This document shows positions 46,221 through 55,958 of a stretch of DNA of 64,000 nt, piece by piece. The translations under genes and the position numbers were made by a program. Origin of the DNA: Lebetimonas sp. JH292 (GTDB lineage: Bacteria; Campylobacterota; Campylobacteria; Campylobacterales; Nautiliaceae). Every line of letters starts with the position of its first letter. Position 1 is the first letter of the stretch. The notes beneath the pieces are model-generated. The model was not told where the DNA came from and did no database searches. It saw only the letters and a list, made by a program, of their open reading frames with translations. The stretch lies in NCBI RefSeq assembly GCF_000523275.1, contig NZ_ATHQ01000001.1, positions 831,080-895,079 of the forward strand. Reading direction: 5' to 3'.

Positions 46221-46248
46221 TTGATTTTACGGGGGGGGGTGATATAAT
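46221..46248 (+). promoter_or_regulatory. Promoter with G9 tract in its spacer, ahead of cytochrome c peroxidase
   Basis: TTGATT at 46221-46226 and TATAAT at 46243-46248 are 16 bases apart, and the spacer holds nine consecutive G (46231-46239). A change of one G would alter the spacing to 15 or 17, a known phase-variation design in other bacteria. The gene start is 28 bases beyond, with AAAGAGGA. Confidence 0.55.
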
Positions 46249-46275
46249 TGTATAAAAAACTCTTAAAGAGGATAA

Positions 46276-47196
46276 ATGAGAAAAATTTTAATATTTTTTG
46301 TAATTGTTTTTGTTAATGCCCAGCTTCTAAAACCGATACCTGAACATATTGAATATAATAAACAAAAAGCCCTGCTTGGCAAAAAACTTTTTTTTGACCC
46401 CCGTCTTTCAATAGACAATACCATTTCTTGCGCAAGCTGTCATAATGTTTTTAAAGGAGGGGATGACAACAGACAGTTTAGTATAGGTGTACATCATCAA
46501 ATAGATAAACCAATGAATTCCCCTACTGTTTTTAATGCAGTGTTTAATATAGCGTTTTTTTGGAACGGAAGGGCACCAACCTTAAAGGCTCAGGCCGAAG
46601 AGGCTAATCAAGATCTGTTAGAAATGGGAATGAACAGGGAACTTTTAGAGAAAAAGTTAAATAAAATTAGTGAATATAAAAAATTATTTAAAAAAGTATA
46701 CGGGGTTGATTATATAAACTATGATTTAGTTTTTGATGCCATAGCGGAATTTGAAAAAGCACTGATTACTTCTAACTCTAAATTTGATTTATATTTAAAA
46801 GGAAAAGTAAAACTAAATAAAAAAGAAAAAGAAGGGTTTATGCTTTTTAAACGATACGGATGTATAACATGTCATAACGGAATTAATTTTGGAGGAAATT
46901 CTTATCAAAAAATAGGGGTGGTTGTGAAAGTTTATAAAATACCGAGAGGTTTAGATAGATTTTATGTAACCCATAATCCAGATGATAAATATGTTTATAA
47001 AGTCCCTACTCTTAGAAATATAGCCCTTACATATCCGTATTTTCACGACGGAAGCGTTAAAACCCTAAAAAAGGCGGTTAAATTGATGGCTTATTATAAT
47101 TTGGGTATTAAACTTAATAATAATGAAATAGATAAAATTGTTGCTTTTTTAAAAACCCTAACGGGTAAAAAACCAAAAATATTGGATGAGAAATGA
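46276..47196 (+). CDS. Di-haem cytochrome c peroxidase
   Basis: 306 residues with a secretion signal (MRKILIFFVIVFVNA), so periplasmic. Two CXXCH haem sites, SCASCHNVF and CITCHNGI, and GKKLFFDPRLSIDN, WNGRAPTLKAQAEE, KVPTLRNIALTYPYFHDG typical of CcpA/MauG. Reduces hydrogen peroxide with cytochrome c electrons. Stop overlaps the next gene by four bases. Its promoter may be phase variable. Confidence 0.92.
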   Translation: MRKILIFFVIVFVNAQLLKPIPEHIEYNKQKALLGKKLFFDPRLSIDNTISCASCHNVFKGGDDNRQFSIGVHHQIDKPMNSPTVFNAVFNIAFFWNGRAPTLKAQAEEANQDLLEMGMNRELLEKKLNKISEYKKLFKKVYGVDYINYDLVFDAIAEFEKALITSNSKFDLYLKGKVKLNKKEKEGFMLFKRYGCITCHNGINFGGNSYQKIGVVVKVYKIPRGLDRFYVTHNPDDKYVYKVPTLRNIALTYPYFHDGSVKTLKKAVKLMAYYNLGIKLNNNEIDKIVAFLKTLTGKKPKILDEK

Positions 47197-49220
47197 ATTT
47201 TAAAAGATTTAAATTCATATCAGCGCAAGTATATGTGGGAATAATCGGTTTAGCTGTAATCTTAATAATATATGCTTTTAATAATTACGCAAAAAATTAT
47301 TTGTTAAAAATAAATAAAATAAACAATATTTTGTTGAATATTGAAAAAGAAGAGTATAGATTAAATTATTATATACTTAAAAATTCTTTGTTTTTATATT
47401 CAAGTTTTGATGAAAATGTTTATTCTATAAAAGAAATAAAAAACAAAATAAATGTTTTAAAAGATAATTTATTAAAAATGAATGAATCTTTTATATTAAA
47501 ATATCTGTTTGAATATAAAAAAGCATTTAACAAAAAGGTATATTATGTATATGAATTTCAAAAAGTTAACGCGCCTATTAAAAATTCAACTATTTTTTTG
47601 GATACACTTCTTTCAACACTTCCCGAATTAAATGTTCCTGTAAATTATAGAAAAAAAGTGGTTTATGCTGTTTCATCTGTATATTTGGCTAAGTTTACAA
47701 ATGATATGTCTTTAATAAAAAATATTAATATAAATTATTTTAAAAAAATAAAATTTAACAATAAAAAAGCTAATCTTTTTAACCAATCTTTAATCTTACA
47801 TATAAATGTAATTTTAAATAATTTGAGTAAATATAATATCTATTTAAATAAAATCCTGAATTCAGACAGTATTGAAAAACTGCATAAGTTAAAACAAAAG
47901 TTTTTAATAATTTCAAATATACAAATCAACAGTTTCACAATTATAGGATATTTTGGAATTTTTATATTGTTTGCCTTATTTGTGGCATTGATAATTTTAA
48001 TAGGAATGGTAGAAAAAGATAAAGACCTTTTATACGAACTTGCATATATTGATAATGTTACAAATATTTATAACAGAAACAAATATTTGGAAGACCAGAA
48101 TAAATTTAATGCGATTCTTCTTTTAAATATAGACGGCTTTAAAAATATAAATGATTTATACGGAAGGGAGAGAGGTGATAAAATATTAATGGAAGTTGCG
48201 GATTTTTTAAAAAAATTGGATAAAAATGTTTATAGAATAGTTGCAGATAATTTTGCAATTCTCTCAAAAGATAAAAATTTAGTTGAAACCTATGTTAAAA
48301 CTATAATGAATACATTTGAGTATGTAAATTATTCTGTGGATGAAAAACTTGATTTTCAAATTTCACTCAGCGCTGCAATAAGTGAAAAAAAACCGCTTTT
48401 AAAAACAGCTGAAATTGCCCTTCATTATATTAAACAAAACAAAAGGTTAAAATTTATTGAATATAATGATAATTTAGATAATTCTGAAAAAATTAAAAGA
48501 AATATAAAAAAATCCACCATTTTGTCCAATGCCATTAACAATAACAGGATTATTCCGTATTTTCAGCCAATCGTGGATGTTAAAACAGATAAAATTATAA
48601 AATATGAAGTTTTAGCCAGAATTGATAATAACGGAAAAATAGAATCAATTTTTCCTTATCTTGAAATAGCAAAAGAAAACAGAATGTACAGGGAAATAAC
48701 CAAAATTATAATTTCCAAAGCCTTTGAAATGCTTTATAATAAAAATATATATTTTTCTGTCAATTTATCCATTGAGGATATTTTAGACGCCGAAATTATC
48801 TGGTTTTTAAGAAAAAAATTCAGAGAATTTAAAGGAATTGAAAAGTATCTGACTTTTGAAATTCTTGAAAGTGAGGCAGTCAAAGATTATAAACAGGTTG
48901 AGAAATTTATTAAATTAATGAAAATGAAAAACATCTCTTTTGCAATAGACGATTTTGGAAGCGGATATTCAAACTTTGCACATATTATTAATTTAGATAT
49001 AGACTTTATAAAAATAGACGGGAGTCTGATTAAAAATATCGATAAAGACAGTGTTTCCAAAACTGTGGTGGAATTGGTGGGTCTTTTTGCAAAGAGGGAA
49101 AACATAAAAACGATTGCGGAATTTGTTCATAATAAAGAAGTTTTTGAAATTGTCAAAAATTTAGGTATTGACTATGTCCAGGGCTATTATTTGTATGAGC
49201 CTTTACCTGAGCCTATATAA
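47193..49220 (+). CDS. Membrane GGDEF-EAL protein, probable c-di-GMP phosphodiesterase
   Basis: 675 residues: helix at about 10-30, periplasmic region to 245, second helix 250-272, then a GGDEF domain whose signature is degraded to VADNF, so no cyclase activity. The EAL domain keeps its catalytic residues: YEVLARI, VNLSIEDI, FEILESE, IDDFGSGYSNF, IKIDGSL and VQGYYLYEPL. It should break down c-di-GMP. Translationally coupled to the peroxidase gene. Confidence 0.86.
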   Translation: MNFKRFKFISAQVYVGIIGLAVILIIYAFNNYAKNYLLKINKINNILLNIEKEEYRLNYYILKNSLFLYSSFDENVYSIKEIKNKINVLKDNLLKMNESFILKYLFEYKKAFNKKVYYVYEFQKVNAPIKNSTIFLDTLLSTLPELNVPVNYRKKVVYAVSSVYLAKFTNDMSLIKNININYFKKIKFNNKKANLFNQSLILHINVILNNLSKYNIYLNKILNSDSIEKLHKLKQKFLIISNIQINSFTIIGYFGIFILFALFVALIILIGMVEKDKDLLYELAYIDNVTNIYNRNKYLEDQNKFNAILLLNIDGFKNINDLYGRERGDKILMEVADFLKKLDKNVYRIVADNFAILSKDKNLVETYVKTIMNTFEYVNYSVDEKLDFQISLSAAISEKKPLLKTAEIALHYIKQNKRLKFIEYNDNLDNSEKIKRNIKKSTILSNAINNNRIIPYFQPIVDVKTDKIIKYEVLARIDNNGKIESIFPYLEIAKENRMYREITKIIISKAFEMLYNKNIYFSVNLSIEDILDAEIIWFLRKKFREFKGIEKYLTFEILESEAVKDYKQVEKFIKLMKMKNISFAIDDFGSGYSNFAHIINLDIDFIKIDGSLIKNIDKDSVSKTVVELVGLFAKRENIKTIAEFVHNKEVFEIVKNLGIDYVQGYYLYEPLPEPI

Positions 49221-49221
49221 T

Positions 49222-49258
49222 TTGACATAAATTTTACATATTTGACATAAATTTTATA
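49222..49258 (+). repeat. Tandem direct repeat with TTGACA
   Basis: TTGACATAAATTTTA occurs twice, 20 bases apart, just after the EAL gene. Each copy offers a -35-like TTGACA. No gene on the plus strand follows closely, so a regulatory role is open. Confidence 0.5.
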
Positions 49259-49339
49259 AACTTAATAAAAAATTAATCTTTTTTAATTATAATTCTAATC
49301 CCCCCTTTTTCATCCTTTCTCCTTTTTTAATTAAAAGGT

Positions 49340-49356
49340 TGCTCCCTTTTGGGAGC
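49340..49356 (-). terminator. Hairpin after yraN
   Basis: GCTCCC and GGGAGC form a six-pair stem with a TTTT loop immediately beyond the yraN stop and before AACCTTTT on the minus strand. It may serve both converging transcripts. Confidence 0.6.
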
Positions 49357-49683
49357 TTAAAATGTAATGTTTTGAATAAATTCAATATCGTTTTTTATAA
49401 TAATTGCATCTATACAAAAAGCGGAGTTTATATTGTGCTTTTTTAAATATACATATGCAGATTTTATAATTCTTTGAAGTTTGGCGGGCGTTATATTGTA
49501 AACAGGCTCAAAATTTTTACCGCTCTTTACTTCTATAAAATGAAAAACACTGTTTTTAAAAGCGATGATATCTATTTCTCCGAATTTTGTGTAAAAGTTT
49601 CTCTCAATTATTTTAAAATTGTTGTTTTTTAAAAATTGGGCGGCTTTTTGTTCGGCAATATTTCCTTTAGTTTTTGTATTCAT
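49357..49683 (-). CDS. YraN/UPF0102 nuclease-fold protein
   Basis: 108 residues; [35 protein letters not shown] and FIEVKSG form the restriction-endonuclease-like core of UPF0102, thought to process Holliday junction-like DNA, unproven. I start at ATG 49683; the open frame extends further into the thioesterase gene but without conservation. Overlaps the upstream gene by 17 bases. Confidence 0.88.
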   Translation of the reverse strand: MNTKTKGNIAEQKAAQFLKNNNFKIIERNFYTKFGEIDIIAFKNSVFHFIEVKSGKNFEPVYNITPAKLQRIIKSAYVYLKKHNINSAFCIDAIIIKNDIEFIQNITF

Positions 49684-50044
49684 GCAGTATTTCCAGATGG
49701 TTTTGCGGAATGCGTGAGGGTTTTGAATTTTTAATATATGCGAGTGTAACAAACATTTCAAAAATTTTTTTATTTTCTTTAAATATTGAATGCATAACTT
49801 TTAATTTTACTTTTCCTATTTCTAAAATTTCGGTTTTTATTTCTATTATGTCTCCGAGTTTGGCACTTGAGAGAAAAACGGCGTTTATATCCTTTACCAC
49901 ATAACCTTCCTCTTTTTCAAAAAAAATGCCTTTTTGGAAGAAAATTTCACTTCTTGCCTCTTCACAGAACGTTATATAATTTGTATGATATACAATTCCG
50001 CCTGCATCGGTATGGGAATAATAAATTCTTTTTTTATATTTCAT
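49667..50044 (-). CDS. YbgC-type acyl-CoA thioesterase
   Basis: 125-residue 4HBT hotdog protein. The active-site segment [24 protein letters not shown] contains the catalytic Asp and matches YbgC. It hydrolyses acyl-CoAs and in many bacteria sits beside the Tol-Pal genes, which are not here. Start overlaps the preceding gene's stop. Confidence 0.88.
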   Translation of the reverse strand: MKYKKRIYYSHTDAGGIVYHTNYITFCEEARSEIFFQKGIFFEKEEGYVVKDINAVFLSSAKLGDIIEIKTEILEIGKVKLKVMHSIFKENKKIFEMFVTLAYIKNSKPSRIPQNHLEILHEYKN

Positions 50045-50604
50045 TTTTGTTTTTTAATTTTATATTGCTCTATTTTAAAAGTAAGTGCAATACTTTCTTC
50101 TTTTTTTTCAAAATTTACAGGAAAATATGCTCTTATCACATATTTATAATCTTTCAGGGCGTCTAAAAAGTCATAAAAATTTTTGGGGCTTTTTATAACG
50201 GCGTCAACCATGTAAGATGTTTTCAAAAAAACGTTTTGGTAAGCGGAGGAGTTGATTTCTTTAATATTTAATATATTCATATATTTTGAAGCAAATGATT
50301 TAAAATTTTTTTTATTAAAATCTCTTTTCAGGGCTAAAATTACTTTTTTGTTTTCTTTTTGCAGTTTTTTAAGTGTCAATGATTTTTTTAAATAACGGTT
50401 TTTTAAATGTTCAAATTCAGTTTTTGTTTTATAATATTCGTTTTGGTTTTTTTTGAAAATTCTAATAGACGGGGCTATAATTAAGCCGATACTAAATAAT
50501 GTTAAAACAATAAATGATGCAAAAAAAAGAAAATTTTTTATAACATCTATTCCGTATATTTTTATTTTCGGTATTTTAAAAGAGTTTATTTTTGGTAATT
50601 TCAT
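50041..50604 (-). CDS. Bitopic membrane protein, PilO-like by position and layout
   Basis: 187 residues: one helix at about 25-48 (NFLFFASFIVLTLFSIGLII), then a coiled coil (75-105) and a small domain. The layout helix-coiled coil-ferredoxin-like domain is that of PilO, third protein of the type IV pilus inner platform. The two genes before it resemble PilN and PilM. Sequence alone is weak. Confidence 0.5.
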   Translation of the reverse strand: MKLPKINSFKIPKIKIYGIDVIKNFLFFASFIVLTLFSIGLIIAPSIRIFKKNQNEYYKTKTEFEHLKNRYLKKSLTLKKLQKENKKVILALKRDFNKKNFKSFASKYMNILNIKEINSSAYQNVFLKTSYMVDAVIKSPKNFYDFLDALKDYKYVIRAYFPVNFEKKEESIALTFKIEQYKIKKQK

Positions 50605-51107
50605 TGTTTACTCTTTAAATAATTTTCGGATTTGAATCTGTACCAGCCGTTTGGCATCTGGTAAAAGTAGGTTTTTGTTTCATTAAAAATAGATTCAAGA
50701 GGCGGAAGCATTAAAATATTATATATGTCTTTACTCGGGGTTATTCCATAAAGTACAAGCCTGTTTTTGTCAAATTCGCATGAACTAAGGGTAATCGGGT
50801 CGGGTATTAAATCAAGCAGGTTATTAATGCTTTGTTTTAAAAGTGAGTTTTTAACCATAATGTCTTCATACAACGTTTTTTCTTTTAAAATAAATGTTTT
50901 TTGTTTTTGAATATTTGTTAATTTAGCGTTTAAATTTATAATTTCTTTTTGAAATGTATCGGTGTCTTTTTTAAAAATATATGCTTTCAGGCTTAAAAAC
51001 ACTCCAAACAATATATAAAGACTCAGGGAAATAAAAATAAAAACAAGCCATAATTTTGTATCTTCCAACAAGAGCGGTTTTTGTTTCGGTTTTGTAAAAC
51101 TATACAT
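50601..51107 (-). CDS. Bitopic membrane protein, PilN-like by position and layout
   Basis: 168 residues with a short cytosolic lead (FTKPKQKPLLLEDTKLW), one helix at 24-44 and a coiled coil. This matches the PilN layout, and its ATG overlaps the preceding PilM-like gene by eight bases. No secretin or pilin is in the window. Confidence 0.5.
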   Translation of the reverse strand: MYSFTKPKQKPLLLEDTKLWLVFIFISLSLYILFGVFLSLKAYIFKKDTDTFQKEIINLNAKLTNIQKQKTFILKEKTLYEDIMVKNSLLKQSINNLLDLIPDPITLSSCEFDKNRLVLYGITPSKDIYNILMLPPLESIFNETKTYFYQMPNGWYRFKSENYLKSKQ

Positions 51108-51954
51108 TTTTCCTGCTTATTTCGTTTATTGTTTTTAATATATCGAAATTTTCTTTTTCAGCTTCAATTAAAAGCATATCTTTTATTATTTGTGTAACAT
51201 CATCGTTTAAAATACCGCTGTCTAATATAACAATGTTTTCAATAAAATCTTCAGAATAATTGTTATAATATTCTTCAAGCGATGATTTTATAAAATTGAC
51301 AACATCCATTTCAATTCCTGTTTTAATTTCTTTTTCTTCAACTTCAGGAATGTCTTCTATTTTATCTAAATCTTCTACCATACCATCATCATCGTCTATT
51401 TCTTCTATTATTTCGTCGTCTGTATTTTCATTGTTTTCTTCGAACATCTCTTCTATTTTTTCGTAAATATCGGAATAAACAGGAATATTTTTATGATAAA
51501 TCAATACATAAAATTTTTCTTTTGTAATAATTACATATAAAGTGTTTGTTTTTTTTGCGGCTTTATAATCAATAAGTGAAAAAATTGAATAAATAAAATC
51601 GAGATTGAATCTTTTTAATTCCATTAAATCAAAAATAGAAGCATATACGGCAAATTTATTGTTTATACAGATATATTTAATATTTTCGGTTTCTATGCCG
51701 AATTTGGAAAATTCTTTTTTTTCGCATGTGGGAATAACGCCCTGGTTTATAGTCTGTATCACGGAAGAGAGATATGTTTGGGGAATATCCTGGGATAATT
51801 CTTTCATTTTATTTATTAAATCTTTTTTATTTTCGAATTCAAATCTGTTTTCTTCCAATAATTTATTGTTTTTATATATTTCATTTAACATTTTATAATT
51901 TTCATCAAAATAAAAAGAAATATACTGTTTTTTTATAAATCTTTTTAAGAACAT
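51100..51954 (-). CDS. Cytosolic protein, possibly PilM-like
   Basis: 284 residues, no membrane helix. A very acidic linker (about 180-215: [19 protein letters not shown]) separates two halves. First of three overlapping genes resembling a pilMNO string, which would belong to a type IV pilus, competence or secretion platform. No actin-fold motif is certain. Its start overlaps the recombinase end by ten bases. Confidence 0.45.
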   Translation of the reverse strand: MFLKRFIKKQYISFYFDENYKMLNEIYKNNKLLEENRFEFENKKDLINKMKELSQDIPQTYLSSVIQTINQGVIPTCEKKEFSKFGIETENIKYICINNKFAVYASIFDLMELKRFNLDFIYSIFSLIDYKAAKKTNTLYVIITKEKFYVLIYHKNIPVYSDIYEKIEEMFEENNENTDDEIIEEIDDDDGMVEDLDKIEDIPEVEEKEIKTGIEMDVVNFIKSSLEEYYNNYSEDFIENIVILDSGILNDDVTQIIKDMLLIEAEKENFDILKTINEISRKNV

Positions 51955-52754
51955 AACGGATGCGCTTTTATGTAATTTTTTAATTTCAAATTTGAACTTA
52001 ATTTTGTATAAATCTGGGTGGTTGAAATAAATTCATGCCCCAGCAGTTCGCTTACATCGTTTATTCTGGCACCTTTATTTAATAAATAAGTGGCAAACGA
52101 ATGTCTTAGCTGATGAGGCGTTACATGAATGCCTGTTTTTTTAAAAGCTTTTTGAATAATATATCGTAATTTGCTTTCCCCTAAGGGAACGGAATTTTTT
52201 TCAAAAAGATATTCTTTTTTCGGATTTATTTTTAAGAATTTATTGATAAAATCTTTAAGTTTTGGATGAAGCGGAAGTATTCTTGTTTTATTCCCCTTGC
52301 CTTTTATTTCTATCCATTCCCCTTTTATATCGTTTAATTTTATATTCGCAGCTTCGCTTATCCTGAGCCCCAGGGAGAAAATTACGATAATTGCTAAATA
52401 TTCTTCCATATCGGCTATTTTTAAAACCTCTTTTATTTTTTCGATGCTAACGGGTTTGGGAAGGGTTTTTGGCACTTTTATGTGCTCATCCCCTATAAGT
52501 TTGTATTTAAACCCTTCACTTTGTAAAAATTCAAAAAAACTTCTGATGGCGGATATTTTTTTTGCTATGGTTTTTTTATTTAAAGAGGCAATATGCAATC
52601 TGTATGGCGTTATATCTATTTCATTGTTAATTATTTCAATAAAATTAATTGCCTCTTTGAGTGTGCTTTCATATGTCCTTAAAGTCTCTTTTGATTTTGT
52701 TTTTTCAATATATTTTAAAAATTTTTTGGATTGTTTTTGCAAAAACGTTTTCAT
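51945..52754 (-). CDS. xerH: Tyrosine recombinase, Xer type
   Basis: 269 residues. N-terminal SAM-like domain, then catalytic residues R (LGLRISEAA), K ([11 protein letters not shown]), HxxR ([12 protein letters not shown]), H ([11 protein letters not shown]) and the tyrosine nucleophile (IYTKL). Campylobacterota carry a single XerH acting at dif to resolve chromosome dimers; naming as XerH is inference. No phage or island genes adjoin. No dif site recognized. Confidence 0.82.
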   Translation of the reverse strand: MKTFLQKQSKKFLKYIEKTKSKETLRTYESTLKEAINFIEIINNEIDITPYRLHIASLNKKTIAKKISAIRSFFEFLQSEGFKYKLIGDEHIKVPKTLPKPVSIEKIKEVLKIADMEEYLAIIVIFSLGLRISEAANIKLNDIKGEWIEIKGKGNKTRILPLHPKLKDFINKFLKINPKKEYLFEKNSVPLGESKLRYIIQKAFKKTGIHVTPHQLRHSFATYLLNKGARINDVSELLGHEFISTTQIYTKLSSNLKLKNYIKAHPLCS

Positions 52755-53181
52755 ACAATTTTTTCCCCTTCCTGTACATCTTTTGTGCCTTTTTTTTTAA
52801 ACTTTCTGGTAAAAGAAGCGATGGTGTCAATGTTTTATATTCGTCTATTATAATTTCAAGCATTATTTTTACTTTTTCCCTGTCCTGTTTTGTAATATTT
52901 TTTTTGTTTGCAATTTCTTCTATTCTTTTAAAATAATTAACTGCGTCATTTATATAATTTTGCCATTCGTTTGCAATTTTGGACTGTGTGTAAACTGTAA
53001 ACGCCATTCTGTTATATGGTTCTAAGATATATGCTTTTTTTGCCAAAAGCTCGGCTTTTTTATAATCGCCGATTTCAAAAAAATATTTAGCTTCAAATGA
53101 AAGCCTGTATGAATCGTTTAATATATAATAAATAAAAACTCCTAAAATAATTATACCAAGAAAAACAAGAATTTTTTTTAT
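52705..53181 (-). CDS. Small membrane-anchored protein of unknown function
   Basis: About 158 residues. Read from an AUA at 53181, six bases after AGGAGA, it begins with a typical anchor, (M)[19 protein letters not shown], and continues with helical repeats ([26 protein letters not shown]) that resemble a TPR. The next NUG start (TTG 53046) would cut the membrane segment off. It overlaps the recombinase by 50 bases and the miaB stop by four. Confidence 0.55.
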   Translation of the reverse strand: MKKILVFLGIIILGVFIYYILNDSYRLSFEAKYFFEIGDYKKAELLAKKAYILEPYNRMAFTVYTQSKIANEWQNYINDAVNYFKRIEEIANKKNITKQDREKVKIMLEIIIDEYKTLTPSLLLPESLKKKAQKMYRKGKKLYENVFAKTIQKIFKIY

Positions 53182-54446
53182 ATTACTTCTCCTATCAGAT
53201 TATGGTTAATTACTTCTTTTATTTTTACGTTTAAAATTTTTCCCAGATTTTTGTTATCAGGGGCAATCTTAATGGTGAAATTATTATTGCTTCTGGCGAG
53301 TGTCTCTTCTTCAATCAAAGCTTTGTAAATTTTACCAAGTTTATTTTGATATATTTCATCTTGGATGGCTTTGTGCATGTTTTGAAGTTTATGCAGTCTT
53401 TTTTTTGCTGTCTGTTTGTCTATTTGATTGGCCATATTTGCAGCCTCTGTTAGAGGTCTTGGAGAATATACAAAACTGAACATCTGTTCGAATCTTACTT
53501 TTTCTACCACATCAAGCGTTTCATTAAAATCCTCTTCACTTTCTCCCGGAAAACCGACGATTATATCGGTGGTTATTGAAACCTCTGGGATTTGACGCAA
53601 AATTTCGCATCTGTTTAGAAACCATTCTTTAGAATATCCCCTTTTCATGGCTTTAAGTATTTTAGTGCTTCCGCTTTGAAGAGGAAAATGAATGTGTTTT
53701 GCTATTTTAGGATTGTTTGCAAATTCATCCAAAAATTTGTCGTCTGCATGAAGAGGGTGGGGGGAAGTGAATCTTATAATTTCAATTCCGTCAATTTTAC
53801 TGACTTCCCTTAAAAGGTCTGTAAAATCTACTTTGGGATGGGCAACACTGAATCTTTTTCCGTAATTATTAACATTTTGTCCAAGAAGCGTTATTTCTTT
53901 TACGCCTTCATCTGCCAATTTTTCAACTTCTTTTAAAATTAAATCCATAGGAATGGATATTTCTTTTCCACGCGTTTTCGGCACTATGCAAAAAGTGCAT
54001 TTTTTGTCGCAGCCGACCATTATATTTACAAAATCTTTATACGGATTTTTTCTTGTGTTTTTAAACATATATGTTGTGTCATCATAATTTATATCGGTAA
54101 AAATATATTTTTCTTTGTTTACGGCCTCATTTATTTTACTTACATTTCTGGCTCCAAGCACAAAGCTGACAAAAGGAGCTTTTTTTATAATTTCCTCTCC
54201 CATATGGCTTGCAGTGCATCCGCAAACACCGAATTTTGCATTTGGATTTATTTTTTTCAGTTTCCCGAGTTCGGAGAAGAGTTTGTTAACCGGTTTTTCT
54301 CTTACTGAGCAGGTGTTGAGAATAATTAAATCCGCTTCATCCGGATTTTGCGTGGTTTGATATTCATTTGAAAGCTCTGCGACAATATGCTCGCTGTCTT
54401 TTACATTCATCTGACAGCCGAAAGTTTCAATATAGAGTTTTTTCAT
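53178..54446 (-). CDS. miaB: tRNA-2-methylthio-N6-isopentenyladenosine methylthiotransferase
   Basis: Radical SAM enzyme modifying A37 of tRNA. 422 residues: UPF0004 cysteines in [24 protein letters not shown]; radical SAM cluster [16 protein letters not shown] domain at the end ([12 protein letters not shown]). I start at [11 protein letters not shown] (54446), because upstream in-frame sequence is GTGAG repeat. The HP0268-like gene precedes it as in Helicobacter. Confidence 0.95.
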   Translation of the reverse strand: MKKLYIETFGCQMNVKDSEHIVAELSNEYQTTQNPDEADLIILNTCSVREKPVNKLFSELGKLKKINPNAKFGVCGCTASHMGEEIIKKAPFVSFVLGARNVSKINEAVNKEKYIFTDINYDDTTYMFKNTRKNPYKDFVNIMVGCDKKCTFCIVPKTRGKEISIPMDLILKEVEKLADEGVKEITLLGQNVNNYGKRFSVAHPKVDFTDLLREVSKIDGIEIIRFTSPHPLHADDKFLDEFANNPKIAKHIHFPLQSGSTKILKAMKRGYSKEWFLNRCEILRQIPEVSITTDIIVGFPGESEEDFNETLDVVEKVRFEQMFSFVYSPRPLTEAANMANQIDKQTAKKRLHKLQNMHKAIQDEIYQNKLGKIYKALIEEETLARSNNNFTIKIAPDNKNLGKILNVKIKEVINHNLIGEVI

Positions 54447-54483
54447 TTCACAACTCACCACTCACCATTTTCACTACTCACTA
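54447..54483 (-). repeat. GTGAG/GTGAAAATG tract ahead of miaB
   Basis: On the minus strand: GTGAGTA, GTGAAAATG, GTGAGTG, GTGAGTT, GTGAA immediately before the miaB ATG. There is no other ribosome-binding site; GGTGAG units are the only purine-rich sequence at the right distance. Confidence 0.82.
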
Positions 54484-54711
54484 TAATATATGCATTTCAT
54501 ACATATACGCCCCCTCGTCAAGCCCGTATTTTACTTCTCTGAAATATACCGAAAATCCCATTTCGCTTAATTTATCTATCAAATCTTTAAGATTTTTATA
54601 ACTTGTGTCTTTGTGAAAATAATAAAATGAGTTGGATTTAACACTTTTAAGAAAATCTTCCATATTTACTTCTTTTGTTTTATGTTCATTTTCTATTAAT
54701 TTTAATGTCAT
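54481..54711 (-). CDS. HP0268-like small protein
   Basis: 76 residues matching the Helicobacter HP0268 family (SFYYFHKDTSYKNLKDLIDKLSEMGFSVYF, EGAYMYEMHIL). HP0268 has been reported as a small nuclease; whether this one is active is not visible from sequence. Conserved neighbour of miaB. Start ATG after AGGA. Confidence 0.8.
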   Translation of the reverse strand: MTLKLIENEHKTKEVNMEDFLKSVKSNSFYYFHKDTSYKNLKDLIDKLSEMGFSVYFREVKYGLDEGAYMYEMHIL

Positions 54712-54818
54712 TTTTATCCTTTTTACTATTATTTTATCAAAATTTTTTGTAAAATTATACCTAAGAAAACTCCCCGTTTCTTCTTAAATAAAAAAAATCA
54801 TTGAAAAAAGGGTTATAA

Positions 54819-55889
54819 GTGGAAAAAATAGAAGATTTATTATCATTGGTGGCGCATGAAAAAGGACTTGATAAAGAAGAAGTAAAAGAAGCTTTTAAAC
54901 GCTCAATTATTAAAACCGCTAAAAAATATATAGGTGACATTGATGTTGAAATTGATTTAGAAAATAAAATGGGAATTTATCAGATTTTTGAAGTTGTAAA
55001 TGACGACAGAGCACTTGAAAACAGCGAAAAATATTTATACCTCGATGAGGCGAGAGATTTTGAGCCTGATATTCAGTTAGGGGATAAATTAAAAGTGGAA
55101 CTTGATTTGTCAAAACTCGGAAGAAGCGGCGCTAACAGCTTGCAAAGAGAATTTGAAAAGGAAGTTACAAGACTGCTTGAAAATGAAATTTATAGAAAAC
55201 TTATTTCAAAATTAAACACTATTGTAACAGGTGAAGTTATAAAAGTTGACAGTGAAGAAAACACATGGGTTGATTTAAACGGCGTAAAAGGTGTTCTTCC
55301 TATGAGAAACAGAATAAAAGGTGAAAAATTTGAAGTGGGGGATGTGTTAAAAGCCCTTTTGAAGTTTGTCCATTTTGACGATAAAAGAGGAATTGTTATA
55401 GAACTTAGCCGGACAAGCCCGAAATTTTTGGAGAAATTAATTGAAAAAGCGGTTCCCGAGGTAAGAGATGGAATTATCAAAATTCATGCAAGTGCAAGAA
55501 TACCAGGTATTAGAAGCAAGGTTGCGGTAAGCAGTATAAATCCGAGAATTGAGCCTATAGGAACAATAATAGGTAAAAACGGAGTCAGAATAAATGCCGT
55601 AAGCAATGAATTAAACGGTGAAAATATTGATGTAATCGAATATTCCAATAAACCTGAAATTTACATAGCAAGGGCTCTTTCGCCCGCAATTATAAAAAGC
55701 GTAAAAATAAATGAAAAAGACGGAGTTGCGATTGTGGAGGTGGACCCTGAGCAAAAAGCTAAAGCAATAGGTAAAAACGGAGTAAATATAACACTTGCTG
55801 GTATGCTTACAAAATATAAAATTGTGTTAGAAGATGCTAAAGAGAAAACAAAAGACACCTCAAAGCTTGAGAGTCTATTTAAGATATAG
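54819..55889 (+). CDS. nusA: Transcription elongation/termination factor NusA
   Basis: 356 residues: N-terminal RNA polymerase-binding domain, S1 domain (IVTGEVIKVDSEENTWVDLNGVKGVLP), and two KH domains (GTIIGKNGVRINAVSNELNGE and AIGKNGVNITLAGML). It lacks the acidic repeats of enteric NusA. GTG start after AAAAAAGGG. Upstream 107-base gap holds an AT-rich promoter region. Confidence 0.96.
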   Translation: MEKIEDLLSLVAHEKGLDKEEVKEAFKRSIIKTAKKYIGDIDVEIDLENKMGIYQIFEVVNDDRALENSEKYLYLDEARDFEPDIQLGDKLKVELDLSKLGRSGANSLQREFEKEVTRLLENEIYRKLISKLNTIVTGEVIKVDSEENTWVDLNGVKGVLPMRNRIKGEKFEVGDVLKALLKFVHFDDKRGIVIELSRTSPKFLEKLIEKAVPEVRDGIIKIHASARIPGIRSKVAVSSINPRIEPIGTIIGKNGVRINAVSNELNGENIDVIEYSNKPEIYIARALSPAIIKSVKINEKDGVAIVEVDPEQKAKAIGKNGVNITLAGMLTKYKIVLEDAKEKTKDTSKLESLFKI

Positions 55890-55940
55890 TGAAAATGGTG
55901 AAAATAGTGAGTAGTGAAAATGGTGAGTAGTGAAAATGGT
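55890..55940 (+). repeat. Mixed 9- and 7-base repeat tract
   Basis: Units GTGAAAATG, GTGAAAATA, GTGAGTA, GTGAAAATG, GTGAGTA, GTGAAAATG fill the nusA to terC-like gap. Nonamers and heptads alternate, showing that the two unit lengths belong to one family. Confidence 0.87.
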
Positions 55941-55958
55941 TAATAATAAGGATAAATT

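Noticed and set aside
46231-46239. G9 run as a plain sequencing artefact
   Set aside because: Cannot be excluded, but its exact place between a good -35 and a perfect -10 box makes a functional tract more likely.
51945-52754. Integrase marking a prophage or genomic island
   Set aside because: Flanks are housekeeping genes (miaB, yraN), there are no phage genes or att repeats, and the size and motifs fit the chromosomal Xer recombinase.
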